From: CAJBIL01 sp049295655
GTDB lineage: Bacteria > Pseudomonadota > Gammaproteobacteria > Burkholderiales > Rhodocyclaceae
Assembly: GCA_049295655.1 (NCBI GenBank)
Contig: JBAQRB010000046.1
Span: 1 to 25,062, forward strand
Length of the DNA: 25,062 nucleotides
Direction: 5' to 3'
Position 1 is the first letter of the stretch. The number at the start of each line of letters is the position of its first letter. Position numbers and translations under genes: made by a program. Below the pieces are notes generated by a model. It saw only the letters and a program-made list of their open reading frames with translations. It was not told the origin of the DNA and did no database searches. Shown here piece after piece: positions 1 through 7,129 of this stretch.

Positions 1-1
1 G

Positions 2-22
2 TTCGCCTTCCGTTACCAGTAA
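2..22 (+). CDS. Possible 3' end of upstream gene (siaA candidate)
   Basis: The first bases read in one frame as Phe-Ala-Phe-Arg-Tyr-Gln followed by TAA at 20-22, ending 13 nt before the siaB start. In Pseudomonas the gene before siaB is siaA, a membrane PP2C-type phosphatase. A short hydrophobic/basic tail would suit the end of a PP2C domain, but seven codons cannot prove identity. The call rests on position only. Confidence 0.3.
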   Translation, partial: FAFRYQ

Positions 23-35
23 GAAAGACCGTGCA

Positions 36-596
36 ATGAATATCGAAATCTTCAAGGGCTACCGCCAGTTCGTCACCGAACAGGGCGTGCTTTTCTACTA
101 CGACGGCTTCCTCTCGCAACCGATCATTGCCGCCATGAGCGAAGCGCTGCGCTGCAAGCTGGAAGCCGAGGACAACTCAAGCCAGGCGAGACGCAAGGTG
201 TTCTCGGCCTTCGTCGAAATGATGCAGAACATCATCCACTACACCGACGTCGATCCAAGCATCGACACCAGCGCTCCCATCTTTGGCAACGTCGCCGTCG
301 GCCGCAAGAACAATCATTACTACATCGTCTCGGGCAACACCGTGGCGACCCACCACGTCGCGCGCCTAGAGGCGAAACTGCAGGCCATCCATGCCATGTC
401 GCTCGACGAGATCAAGGCCGAATACAAGCGCAAGCTGCGCACCGGCGAGGAAGCGCAAGATGCCAACAGCAAGGGCGCCGGACTCGGTTTCCTCACCGTG
501 GCGCGCGACGCGTCCGAACCCATCGAGTTTCTCTTCGAGCCAATCCCCGGATCGGGTAACGCGCTCTCCTTTTTCTACCTCAAAGCCACTGTCTGA
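36..596 (+). CDS. siaB: SiaB-family protein kinase
   Basis: This 186-residue protein matches the SiaB family, small GHKL-fold kinases that phosphorylate SiaC and are opposed by the phosphatase SiaA. Residues about 55-70 (FVEMMQNIIHYTD) look like the N-box helix with its Glu and Asn, and the GAGLGFL segment near residue 150 looks like the glycine-rich ATP-lid box. The protein is cytoplasmic, with no signal peptide or membrane segment. It is followed after 18 nt by siaC and then by a GGDEF gene, the siaB-siaC-siaD order known from Pseudomonas aeruginosa, where the system controls c-di-GMP and biofilm formation. The family call rests on sequence character plus this gene order. That the pathway works the same way here is inference. 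Confidence 0.85.
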   Translation: MNIEIFKGYRQFVTEQGVLFYYDGFLSQPIIAAMSEALRCKLEAEDNSSQARRKVFSAFVEMMQNIIHYTDVDPSIDTSAPIFGNVAVGRKNNHYYIVSGNTVATHHVARLEAKLQAIHAMSLDEIKAEYKRKLRTGEEAQDANSKGAGLGFLTVARDASEPIEFLFEPIPGSGNALSFFYLKATV

Positions 597-614
597 ATCT
601 GAACGGAGTTCCTC

Positions 615-998
615 ATGCAAGACCTGCACATCCCCGGCGAACGCGACAAGCCGGAAATCGACTTCAAATTCTCGGCGCACCGTCTGGCGCTACGCGGCGA
701 ATCGTTCCCGGAGAACGCGCTGGCCTTCTACGGCCCGGTCGTCGCCGCGCTGATGGAATATCTCGGCGCAACGAAAAATACGCAGATCACCGTCGATATC
801 GAGCTGCGCTACTTCAATTCGAGCAGCACAAAAATCCTGCTCAACATCTTCCGCATCCTCGACCAGGCATCGAGCAACCACAACACGGTCACCCTCAACT
901 GGCGCCACGACCCCGAGGACGACACGATCGCCGAATTTGGCGCCGACATCGCCAACGACTTCATCACGCTCAAATACAACGCCGTTGAAACCGCCTGA
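615..998 (+). CDS. siaC: SiaC-family regulatory phosphoprotein
   Basis: This 127-residue protein belongs to the SiaC family (DUF1987), small STAS-like proteins that activate the diguanylate cyclase SiaD when dephosphorylated. The Ser/Thr cluster in YFNSSSTK, residues 69-72, lies where the P. aeruginosa protein carries its phospho-threonine (Thr68), so the target residue is probably in this cluster. The ATG is preceded by GGAG at a suitable distance. The gene sits between siaB and the GGDEF gene. Family membership is strongly suggested by sequence and context; the exact phosphosite is inferred. Confidence 0.87.
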   Translation: MQDLHIPGERDKPEIDFKFSAHRLALRGESFPENALAFYGPVVAALMEYLGATKNTQITVDIELRYFNSSSTKILLNIFRILDQASSNHNTVTLNWRHDPEDDTIAEFGADIANDFITLKYNAVETA

Positions 999-1022
999 CC
1001 GGCAAAAAAGGCAGACACGCCA

Positions 1023-1817
1023 ATGGAAGAATTCAACCTGTTCGCGCACGAGGAACGGATTGCCGACGAGGCTTGCCGCACGCTTGCGGACGGCAAGCTC
1101 TCCGACGACTGCAAAGCGGCGCTGGCCCCCTTGCTGGAAGGCTACCGCCATCTGCTGCACGAATCGAAACAGCTGATCCGCATCGCCGACCATCGCGAAC
1201 GCGACCTCAACCGGCTGAACCGCAAACTCGAGGCGCTCACGCAATCGCTCGCCTACCAGGCAACGCACGACCGGCTGACCGGCGCGCTGAACAAGGGCGC
1301 GATCAGCGAACGCATCGCCCAGCAACTGGCCAGCGCCCAATGCAGCCTCCTGTTAATCGACATCGACCATTTCAAGCAGGTCAATGACAGCTTCGGTCAT
1401 CTGGCGGGCGACCGGATTCTCAAGGGACTCGCGGACCGCCTGCAGGAGATTCTCTCCGACAGCGAAACATTCGGTCGCTTCGGCGGCGAGGAGTTCGTCG
1501 TCATCAGCCGCGAGACCTCGCTGTTCAAGACTCGCGCGCTCGCCGAACGCTTGCGGCGCGGCGCGGCGGAGCAGCCTTTCGATGCCGGAATAACGGAAGC
1601 GCTGAGCATCACCCTGAGCATCGGCTTCACACTCTGCGAAGCCGGCGAAGCGCTCGATGCGGCCATCGGCCGGGCCGATGGCGCACTCTATGCGGCCAAG
1701 CGGAGCGGGCGCAATCGCGTCGAATCGAAAATCCGGGGCATGGCCGAGCCCGATCCGGAACCGCAACTCGCAGCGCCTCCCTTTCCGCCCGCCTTTCTCA
1801 AGCAGGAGCCATCATGA
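1023..1817 (+). CDS. siaD: SiaD-type diguanylate cyclase
   Basis: This 264-residue soluble protein makes c-di-GMP from two GTP. The N-terminal ~75 residues are helical and charged, with a likely coiled coil (HRERDLNRLNRKLEAL) leading into the GGDEF domain at about 80-240. The domain shows DRLTGALNK, the metal/nucleotide segment DIDHFKQVNDSFGH and the active site GGEEF at 154-158. The inhibitory RxxD site usually found five residues before GGDEF is not seen; the corresponding residues are SDSE, so product inhibition may be weak or absent. A Pro-rich tail of about 30 residues follows. In P. aeruginosa SiaD is activated by SiaC, and this gene is directly downstream of siaC. Its stop overlaps the next start (ATGA). 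Confidence 0.88.
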   Translation: MEEFNLFAHEERIADEACRTLADGKLSDDCKAALAPLLEGYRHLLHESKQLIRIADHRERDLNRLNRKLEALTQSLAYQATHDRLTGALNKGAISERIAQQLASAQCSLLLIDIDHFKQVNDSFGHLAGDRILKGLADRLQEILSDSETFGRFGGEEFVVISRETSLFKTRALAERLRRGAAEQPFDAGITEALSITLSIGFTLCEAGEALDAAIGRADGALYAAKRSGRNRVESKIRGMAEPDPEPQLAAPPFPPAFLKQEPS

Positions 1818-2023
1818 CGAGCGAAAAATACGCTGAAATTGCCCAGGCGGCAATGGCATTTCAGCTCGATCGGCGACTCTCGCCGCAGCACCGCAGCATC
1901 GCTCGATCGCTGTACGACTTGGCCAGCCAGCTGACCGACCCCAAATACGGCTGCCCGGCCGAAACCCATGCCGTCATGGAGATGTACCAGCACCTGCTGA
2001 ACGCATCGTTGCGCCCACACTAG
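1814..2023 (+). CDS. Small unknown protein coupled to siaD
   Basis: A 69-residue, probably all-helical cytoplasmic protein that I do not recognise. Its ATG overlaps the siaD stop codon by 4 nt and is preceded by AGGAG, so it is very likely translated with siaD. It has no membrane segment or metal-binding motif. The pattern of small hydrophobics with charged residues (KYAEIAQAAMAFQLDRRL, then SIARSLYDLASQL) suggests a helical hairpin or dimer. A role as an accessory or regulator of the SiaBCD switch is a guess from position only. Confidence 0.7.
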   Translation: MTSEKYAEIAQAAMAFQLDRRLSPQHRSIARSLYDLASQLTDPKYGCPAETHAVMEMYQHLLNASLRPH

Positions 2024-2091
2024 GCCGCGACACCTCAAACATCACACGCTCGTCAAGACGCTGCTCGCTAAAAAGAAAGAAATCGATCCCT

Positions 2092-3753
2092 ATGGTTAAC
2101 AACGGTTCCATGTCGGTACGCGCGAAACTCGGTCTGCTGGTGGTGGTGGCATGCGCCGGCCTGTCCTGCCTGGGCGGCGGCGGATTGCTGGCCTTGATGC
2201 ACCAGCAGCAGAAACTGGAGCAGGCGCTGACGACGCAGGCGGCATTCGGCCGTGCCTTGGTGGGTATCGAGACGGCGCATGCGCGCTTCAAGATTCAGGT
2301 TCAGGAATGGAAAAACATCCTCCTGCGCGGCAACGATCCGCTGCTGTTCGACAAATACAGCAAGGCCTTCGCTAACGAGGAGCATGCGGTACAGAAGGCC
2401 TTGGCCGAGGCGGGCCGGGAATTCGTCGCGCTCGACATCGATGCCGCGCCGCTCAACTCCCTGCTGGCGGCGCATGCCACGCTTGGCAAGAACTACCGCA
2501 CCGCCCTCGACGCCTTCGAAAAATCCGATCCCCTGAGCGGTCAGAAGGTCGATCGTTCGGTCAAGGGCATGGACCGCCCCGCCAGCGAGGGGATGGATGC
2601 GCTGGTGAAGAAGATCGAGGTATTGGCGGTCGACAAGGCGTCTTTTGCCATCGAGCAATCGGCCGACGATTACCGTGCAACGCGCAACCTCTTTCTTGCC
2701 GCCTTCCTGGCCGCGGTGATCCTGCTCGCGACGTTCGCGTTGCTGATCGTGCGCGCGCTTCTGCGGCAGCTGGGTGGCGACCCGGTCGACGCCGTGGCGG
2801 CGGTCCGGCGGATCGCCGGCGGCGACGTCTCGAACGGCCACGGCATTCTGGACAATGCGCGCGAAGGCATCATGCTCGCCCTGTCACAGATGCGGATGAA
2901 GCTGCAAGGCCTGATTCGAGACCTGTACGCCAACGCCAGCACCCTGCAATCGTCGGCGAACAAGCTCAACGAGGGGGCCGCCAAGGCGGCCGCTACCGCC
3001 GGGCATCAGTCGGCCACCGCCGAGGAAATCGCTGCGTCCTGCGAGGAACTGGCTGTATCCATCACCAACGCCGCCGAAAATGCCCAGTTGGCGAAGGACA
3101 AGGCCGCCTGCAGCGGCCGTCAGGCCAGCGCGGGGGCGCAAACCGTCAATGCCGCGGCCGGCGCGCTGCGCAATATTTCCGAACATGTACAGCAGACGGC
3201 CGGCCAGATAAACGCGCTTGGCATGCAATCCAGCGAGATTGGACAGATCGCACAGATCATCCGCGAGATCGCCGAGCAGACCAATCTGCTCGCCTTGAAC
3301 GCGGCGATTGAAGCGGCACGGGCCGGCGAATCCGGGCGAGGATTCGCGGTGGTGGCCGACGAGGTGCGCAAGCTGGCCGAACGCACCACCCAATCGACGA
3401 CCCAGATCGCGCAGGTGATCGCGAAGATCAAGGCCGGCACCGACGACATTACCCACAGTATCGGCGACGTGGTCGCGCAGGTGACTGCCGCGGCAACCTG
3501 CGGCGAGGAGGCTGCCGCTTCAGTAACACGTATCGAGCAGATGACGCAGGAAGTCGTGATGGTCGTGAGCGAGGTGACCCAGGCACTGTCGGAACAAAAG
3601 GTGGCTGCGTCGAACATCGCCAGCCACGCCGTCGTCATCGCACAACAAGCCGACGGCTTGACCCGAAGGGCCGGCGAGAATGCGGCGGAAGCGCAATCGT
3701 TGATGGCCCTGAGCGAGCAGCTGCATGGCACGGTCGGCGCTTTCCGGCATTAG
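2092..3753 (+). CDS. Methyl-accepting chemotaxis protein (helical-bundle sensor)
   Basis: A 553-residue membrane chemoreceptor. TM1 is at about 12-35, followed by a helical periplasmic domain of about 165 residues (QEWKNILLRGNDPLLFDKY near 75-95), TM2 at about 200-222, a HAMP-like linker, and a long cytoplasmic signalling domain. The conserved hairpin tip, EQTNLLALNAAIEAARAG followed by GFAVVADEVRKLAERT, lies at about 395-430 and would contact CheA/CheW. The protein ends in GTVGAFRH with no C-terminal CheR-binding pentapeptide. The gene starts 68 nt after the siaBCD group on the same strand, so it could be co-transcribed. ATG 2092 was chosen over ATG 2110 because the AAGAAAG ahead of it is the only ribosome-site-like sequence. 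The ligand is unknown. Confidence 0.93.
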   Translation: MVNNGSMSVRAKLGLLVVVACAGLSCLGGGGLLALMHQQQKLEQALTTQAAFGRALVGIETAHARFKIQVQEWKNILLRGNDPLLFDKYSKAFANEEHAVQKALAEAGREFVALDIDAAPLNSLLAAHATLGKNYRTALDAFEKSDPLSGQKVDRSVKGMDRPASEGMDALVKKIEVLAVDKASFAIEQSADDYRATRNLFLAAFLAAVILLATFALLIVRALLRQLGGDPVDAVAAVRRIAGGDVSNGHGILDNAREGIMLALSQMRMKLQGLIRDLYANASTLQSSANKLNEGAAKAAATAGHQSATAEEIAASCEELAVSITNAAENAQLAKDKAACSGRQASAGAQTVNAAAGALRNISEHVQQTAGQINALGMQSSEIGQIAQIIREIAEQTNLLALNAAIEAARAGESGRGFAVVADEVRKLAERTTQSTTQIAQVIAKIKAGTDDITHSIGDVVAQVTAAATCGEEAAASVTRIEQMTQEVVMVVSEVTQALSEQKVAASNIASHAVVIAQQADGLTRRAGENAAEAQSLMALSEQLHGTVGAFRH

Positions 3754-4427
3754 CGTGAGGCTGGAGTCACCCGCCTCGCCCGGCTATTTGCCGGCGGCAG
3801 CGCGACGGGCCATGGCTCCGCTGTTTCGGAACTCGGGGAGGATGCCGCCGGCCAGCCACGCGACAAAACCTAGCGCCGGCTGACCAGCCAGGTTGCCACT
3901 GTTCAAAATCCGCAGTCCCTGCGCAGTGCGTATCGAACAGCGTCGTTCCGGTATCGACGGCCTGAACGTAGGCGTCGGCGACCGCAATTCCAGCCACTGG
4001 CGACTCGACTACTGTCGAATCGGAGCGGCCTGACGTGCTCAGCGCGGCCAGCCATCTTGACTCAGGGGTCCTCTTTGCCGCACATCAGCAAGAGAGTTCC
4101 TGAGCGAGCGGTAATTTTTTCCTGCGAAGAAGAATTGAATCCACCACAACATGCGGCGAATTCAAAGCCGAGGCGCTACTCGAAAGCCGATAGCGGATGA
4201 AAAGGTGAGCGGTGGGCTTGGCGGCCCTTGCAGGCAGCCTGTTGGACGGCCACGGGCAGCGCTTGGCGGCGTTGCCCGTAACTTCCGGATCTGGCGATCT
4301 GGCTAGCGTTTTTGGGAAATCGAGCAATTGCATCCAGCGCTCTGCCGATCTCTACGACTCGTTGACCGACAGCTCCCGGCCACAACCTGCCCTTGAAGTC
4401 CTTCCCATTGAAACCGCTTGCGTTCGA
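3754..4427. other. Gene-poor region with decayed sequence
   Basis: No convincing intact gene is seen. The only recognisable content is the broken parA copy at 3871-4018 on the - strand. To its left the - strand reads openly as AWLAGGILPEFRNSGAM before a stop at about 3786, possibly the tail of another lost gene. The rest (about 4020-4427) has short open frames on both strands without start signals or recognisable motifs. It looks like a scar of past rearrangement. Confidence 0.6.
3871..4018 (-). pseudogene. Decayed, internally deleted copy of parA 3' and middle parts
   Basis: Bases 3871-3970 match 7131-7240, the 3' end of the intact parA in this window, with a 10-nt gap; 76 of 80 bases agree across 3891-3970. 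The match then jumps: 3981-4018 matches 7603-7640 (35 of 38 bases), which lies in the 5' half of parA. About 349 nt are missing, and CGTAG occurs at both edges of the gap in the intact gene, consistent with a microhomology deletion. The 349-nt loss and the 10-nt gap both break the frame, and the Walker A region is absent, so no ATPase can be made. It lies in the same orientation as the intact gene about 3.3 kb away. Confidence 0.85.
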
Positions 4428-4628
4428 TCAGCCTTCGCGAATCATCCTGCCGGCCGCTTTAGCCGTTGTCTGAGCATCATGGGAGTACTTGGCTAGAGCT
4501 GCTTTTTGCGAGGCAAGCCATGAAAAACTCAGCTCCTCCAATTTTTTCGTCTGCTCTTCCATAACGCCTGAATTGAGTAGGTCAATAAACAAAGAGTCGG
4601 CTGTCGGCATTTCGTTTCGCAATTCCAT
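4428..4628 (-). CDS. Small hypothetical helical protein
   Basis: This open frame gives 66 residues from ATG 4628, reading MELRNEMPTADSLFIDLLNS onward and ending GRMIREG. It is charged and helical with no membrane segment, and I do not recognise it. It lies 93 nt downstream of the STAS gene on the same strand. No clear ribosome site precedes this ATG, and the frame extends 18 codons further upstream. The amino-acid composition looks protein-like, but the neighbouring DNA is decayed, so this could be a remnant or a chance frame. Confidence 0.4.
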   Translation of the reverse strand: MELRNEMPTADSLFIDLLNSGVMEEQTKKLEELSFSWLASQKAALAKYSHDAQTTAKAAGRMIREG

Positions 4629-4721
4629 GGTGGTGAGGCAACATTGAGCATTTTCCGATCGTCGGCGGCCCAGCCCCCGCACAATTGGATCGAGCCCAGA
4701 GGGCGTTTCAGGCGCAATACG

Positions 4722-5051
4722 TTACTGATTGATCGCCGCCGCCCGAGGCCGCTGGACACGCCCGAGGGCCGCGGCATGGTGCGTCGACAGCAAACGCATC
4801 ATTGCCTGCTCGACAACCGGCGACACTGCAACGACCAGCCCCGCGCCCCGCAACAATCCGAGCAGATGCAGGCCATGAAGATCAATTTCATCGACAGCGG
4901 AAAGATCGATCTCCATCTCCTTGTGGCGTTGCATGGCATCGATCGCCCTGCCTTTCTGCTCGCCGTAAAACTGATAAGTCATCTTGCCTTCAAATTTGAG
5001 GTGAAAGGCAGAGTCGCCACGCTGCTGTGTGCGCTGCTGTGTGTTTTCCAT
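4722..5051 (-). CDS. STAS-domain protein, copy 1
   Basis: A 109-residue single-domain STAS protein, the fold of anti-sigma-factor antagonists and other partner-switch proteins. Residues about 15-95 cover the domain: FHLKFEGKMT, then MEIDLSAVDEIDLHGLHLL, then SPVVEQAMMRLL. It matches the second STAS protein in this window (16764-17066) at FHL, GKMT, DLSxVxEID, GxHL, SPxVEQA and LL. The usual Asp-Ser/Thr-x-Gly-type phosphorylation loop is replaced by Asp-Leu-His-Gly, so regulation by serine phosphorylation is unlikely. The ~20-residue tail is Arg/Ala-rich. A CBS-GGDEF gene lies upstream on the same strand after 317 nt. Its partner is unknown. Confidence 0.75.
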   Translation of the reverse strand: MENTQQRTQQRGDSAFHLKFEGKMTYQFYGEQKGRAIDAMQRHKEMEIDLSAVDEIDLHGLHLLGLLRGAGLVVAVSPVVEQAMMRLLSTHHAAALGRVQRPRAAAINQ

Positions 5052-5368
5052 CGATTATCCAGGGATCAGTTTGGTCAATTTCGGTTTCTCGGTTTCCTGA
5101 CCGCGCACGGTTTTCCGCGCTCAGGGCGAAATGTTCAGACGAGCGCCACGTCGGACGCGAGCACGGCAATCCGCATACCGGCGCCGAAGTATCGCGTCGT
5201 TTCATGACGCTTTGATGAATCGCCGCGATTGCGGCAGGCGCTGAGCGGTGTCGACCGCCAGTGGACAAAATCCACTGCAACATGGTGGCGATCAGCCTGG
5301 CTGTGCGACAAGCACGTAACAGCCAGCCGCGCGCCCATCCATCGACAGCGGAGTCGAAACAAGCCGCC
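5052..5368. other. Intergenic stretch without a recognised gene
   Basis: About 317 nt between the CBS-GGDEF gene and STAS copy 1, both on the - strand. Short frames on both strands are Arg-rich and look like shadows. A promoter for the STAS gene probably lies here, because the gap is too long for tight coupling, but I cannot point to a convincing -35/-10 pair. Confidence 0.5.
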
Positions 5369-6397
5369 TCAGGTATAGGCCAAATCCGATCCTGACATGA
5401 CGACTCTATTTCGCCCGCTGGTTTTGGCCCGGTAAAGGGCTCGATCGGCCCGGGCGTAGATTTCGTCCGGCGAGTCGCCGCCGGGAAAGGAAAGCGCCGC
5501 GCCCGCCGATACCGTCACGACCCCGAGAGGAGAGTCGGGATTACTCAACTGCAAGGCTTCGATTTTGCTGCGCAGCATTTCGGAAAGAACGGCCAGTGTT
5601 TCGCATGAAGCATCGGTGGTCAGAACCGAAAACTCCTCTCCCCCAAGACGGAAACAATAATCGGACGGGCGTTGCAGGCAACCGCCGAGGGCCGTTGCCA
5701 CCTGCTTTAGCGCCTCGTCTCCGGCTTGGTGTCCAAGTTTGTCGTTGAGTTTCTTGAAATGGTCGATATCGAGCATGATCAAGCCGACGGTCTGCCGGTC
5801 GCGCTGGGCACGTTTCAACTCGCTAGCCAAAACGACATTGAAGTGGCGGCGATTATGCAAGCCGGTAAGCGGGTCGGAAATGGTCAACTCAAGCAGCCGT
5901 TCATTGGCCGTCAAAAGCTCTTCGGAGAGCAATCGCTGATTGACCAGCAATGCCTCCAGCACATGGCTGGTCAGCCCGGTGCCGAGCAGCTTCGCGCCGC
6001 GCTTGATGACAAAGCCATCGGACAGGCTGTAGGAATTGCCGGCGCTGAGCAGCAGGTCGGCAAGCTCGTCGATCGGCGTCTCGGCGTCTATCGTAAGCGG
6101 CGCCTCATCCATCATCTTCCGGCAGCGTCTGTCCGCGTAGAGTTCCCAATGAAAACGGCGCGCCATGCTGCGCATGAAACTGTCGCGATTGATCAGACCG
6201 ACCACGCCCCCTTTGCTGACAACCGGCAGGTTCAACAGATTCGGATTATTTTCAAAGAGATCGAAGACCTCCCGGTTGCGGCAGTCGTCTTCGACAAAAA
6301 TCGATTCATGGCACAGATCCCCGGCGGTCCGGATTGCGCAACGCGCACCGAGCCGGTGTCCTTTTTCCTGAATCAACGACCGCCGATTGCTCACCAT
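5369..6397 (-). CDS. CBS-pair diguanylate cyclase
   Basis: A soluble protein of 342 residues. The N-terminal half (about 20-145) looks like a tandem CBS module, usually a sensor of adenine nucleotides or other ligands, with NLPVVSKGGVVGLINRDSFMRS as the first CBS core. The GGDEF half shows DPLTGLHNRR, DIDHFKKLNDKLGHQAGD and the active site GGEEF. An RxxD inhibitory site (RPSD) lies five residues before GGEEF, so product feedback is expected. CBS-GGDEF proteins of this layout are known in proteobacteria. ATG 6397 was chosen because AGGGA precedes it at good spacing; a GTG at 6421 would add eight residues but has no ribosome site. The product ends shortly after the GGDEF core. Confidence 0.9.
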   Translation of the reverse strand: MVSNRRSLIQEKGHRLGARCAIRTAGDLCHESIFVEDDCRNREVFDLFENNPNLLNLPVVSKGGVVGLINRDSFMRSMARRFHWELYADRRCRKMMDEAPLTIDAETPIDELADLLLSAGNSYSLSDGFVIKRGAKLLGTGLTSHVLEALLVNQRLLSEELLTANERLLELTISDPLTGLHNRRHFNVVLASELKRAQRDRQTVGLIMLDIDHFKKLNDKLGHQAGDEALKQVATALGGCLQRPSDYCFRLGGEEFSVLTTDASCETLAVLSEMLRSKIEALQLSNPDSPLGVVTVSAGAALSFPGGDSPDEIYARADRALYRAKTSGRNRVVMSGSDLAYT

Positions 6398-6527
6398 TCG
6401 GGTCCCTGGAAGGTCTGTCACACGGAAACGCTGCAGACTATCGTCTATTTAACAGGGCGACTGTCCGATTGATTTTCTGGGTGCTGCTGAATATTGCAAT
6501 TTGTCAGTATGTAACACCGTGGAAGCC

Positions 6528-6590
6528 TCATGCAAACCGCCTTCGGACGCAACTACCCGTCAAGCGTAGCTGCCAGTTATTACCCCCTGA
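6528..6590 (+). ncRNA. Possible c-di-GMP-I (GEMM)-like leader RNA, tentative
   Basis: Three short blocks resemble the conserved core of GEMM-I riboswitches in the right order: GCAAACC at 6532-6538, GGACGCAA at 6545-6552, and CTGCCAGTTATTACC at about 6570-6584. CTAC (6553-6556) and GTAG (6566-6569) could form the second helix. The first hairpin is shorter than usual and lacks a GAAA tetraloop, and no matching tetraloop receptor or closing P1 stem is clear. A terminator-like hairpin follows at 6603, then a small gene at 6709. The window is rich in c-di-GMP genes, which makes such a leader plausible. The comparison is from memory, so confidence is low. Confidence 0.25.
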
Positions 6591-6602
6591 TGAAACGGAA
6601 CG

Positions 6603-6633
6603 TCTTCCGGCACACGCCGGAAGATTTCTCTTT
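6603..6633 (+). terminator. Rho-independent-type terminator hairpin
   Basis: A perfect 9-bp inverted repeat, TCTTCCGGC and GCCGGAAGA, encloses an ACAC loop at 6603-6624 and is followed by TTTCTCTTT. No coding gene on the + strand ends just upstream; the nearest gene to the left is on the other strand and points away. It could therefore act inside the leader of the 6709 gene, as an attenuator. Confidence 0.6.
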
Positions 6634-6708
6634 ACGGAAGGGAACCGGATGAATCGATGGATGCCTTATGCTCGGCCAGTGCCCCCTTAAAAACCAGGAT
6701 GAATTGCG

Positions 6709-6927
6709 ATGAAATTGATCACAGCGACGGAAGCGTATCTCGAAAAAGCGAAGCTTTTGAGTAATGACAATACGGAACGTGTATTGACGAGGATACGCGA
6801 GAAATTGACGCGCAGACTCGACGACGGGCAGGTCACCGCGAGCGAAGCCGTGGCCATACAGCTTGAGCTGGAGGACGAGCAGCTAAGGGAGTGGCGCGAG
6901 AGGATGTCTGAAATGTGTGGGCGGTGA
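6709..6927 (+). CDS. Small hypothetical protein
   Basis: A 72-residue charged, helical protein (LLSNDNTERVLTRIREKL, then EAVAIQLELEDEQLREWRER) with no membrane segment or known motif. AGGA precedes the ATG by nine bases. Base composition is less GC-rich than in the neighbouring enzymes, which may indicate acquired DNA. The leader upstream holds a terminator hairpin and a possible riboswitch-like segment. Convergent parA follows, with a REP doublet between them. I do not recognise the family. Confidence 0.6.
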   Translation: MKLITATEAYLEKAKLLSNDNTERVLTRIREKLTRRLDDGQVTASEAVAIQLELEDEQLREWRERMSEMCGR

Positions 6928-6993
6928 AATCAGTGGCAACGCCAGCCAGCCACGAAACTTAGGCGTTAAGAAAAAATAACTTGAACACTTCGA

Positions 6994-7081
6994 GTAGGTC
7001 GGGTTAGCGCAGCGTAACCCGACATCTGTCTTGGCAGTAGCCCGAGTCGGGTTACGCAATAAAGCCGCTAACCCGACCTAC
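6994..7081. repeat. REP doublet (REPIN-like) with nested inverted repeats
   Basis: The outer arms are perfect 15-bp inverted repeats: GTAGGTCGGGTTAGC at 6994-7008 and its complement at 7067-7081. Inside, GCGTAACCCGA (7012-7022) pairs with TCGGGTTACGC (7047-7057), so each half is itself a palindromic unit and the halves face each other. This is the layout of REPINs mobilised by RAYT (Y1-type) enzymes. The element lies between two convergent genes, where it may also help end transcripts. No RAYT gene is present in the window. Confidence 0.85.
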
Positions 7082-7129
7082 AATTATTCGAAAAGCGTAT
7101 TAACGTCCAGATTATTTTTTCTCGACTCC

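Noticed and set aside
6649..6690. 13-codon leader peptide before the 72-residue gene
   Set aside because: It has an AAGGGA site and ends 18 nt before the next start, but its sequence shows no regulatory codon run and could be chance.
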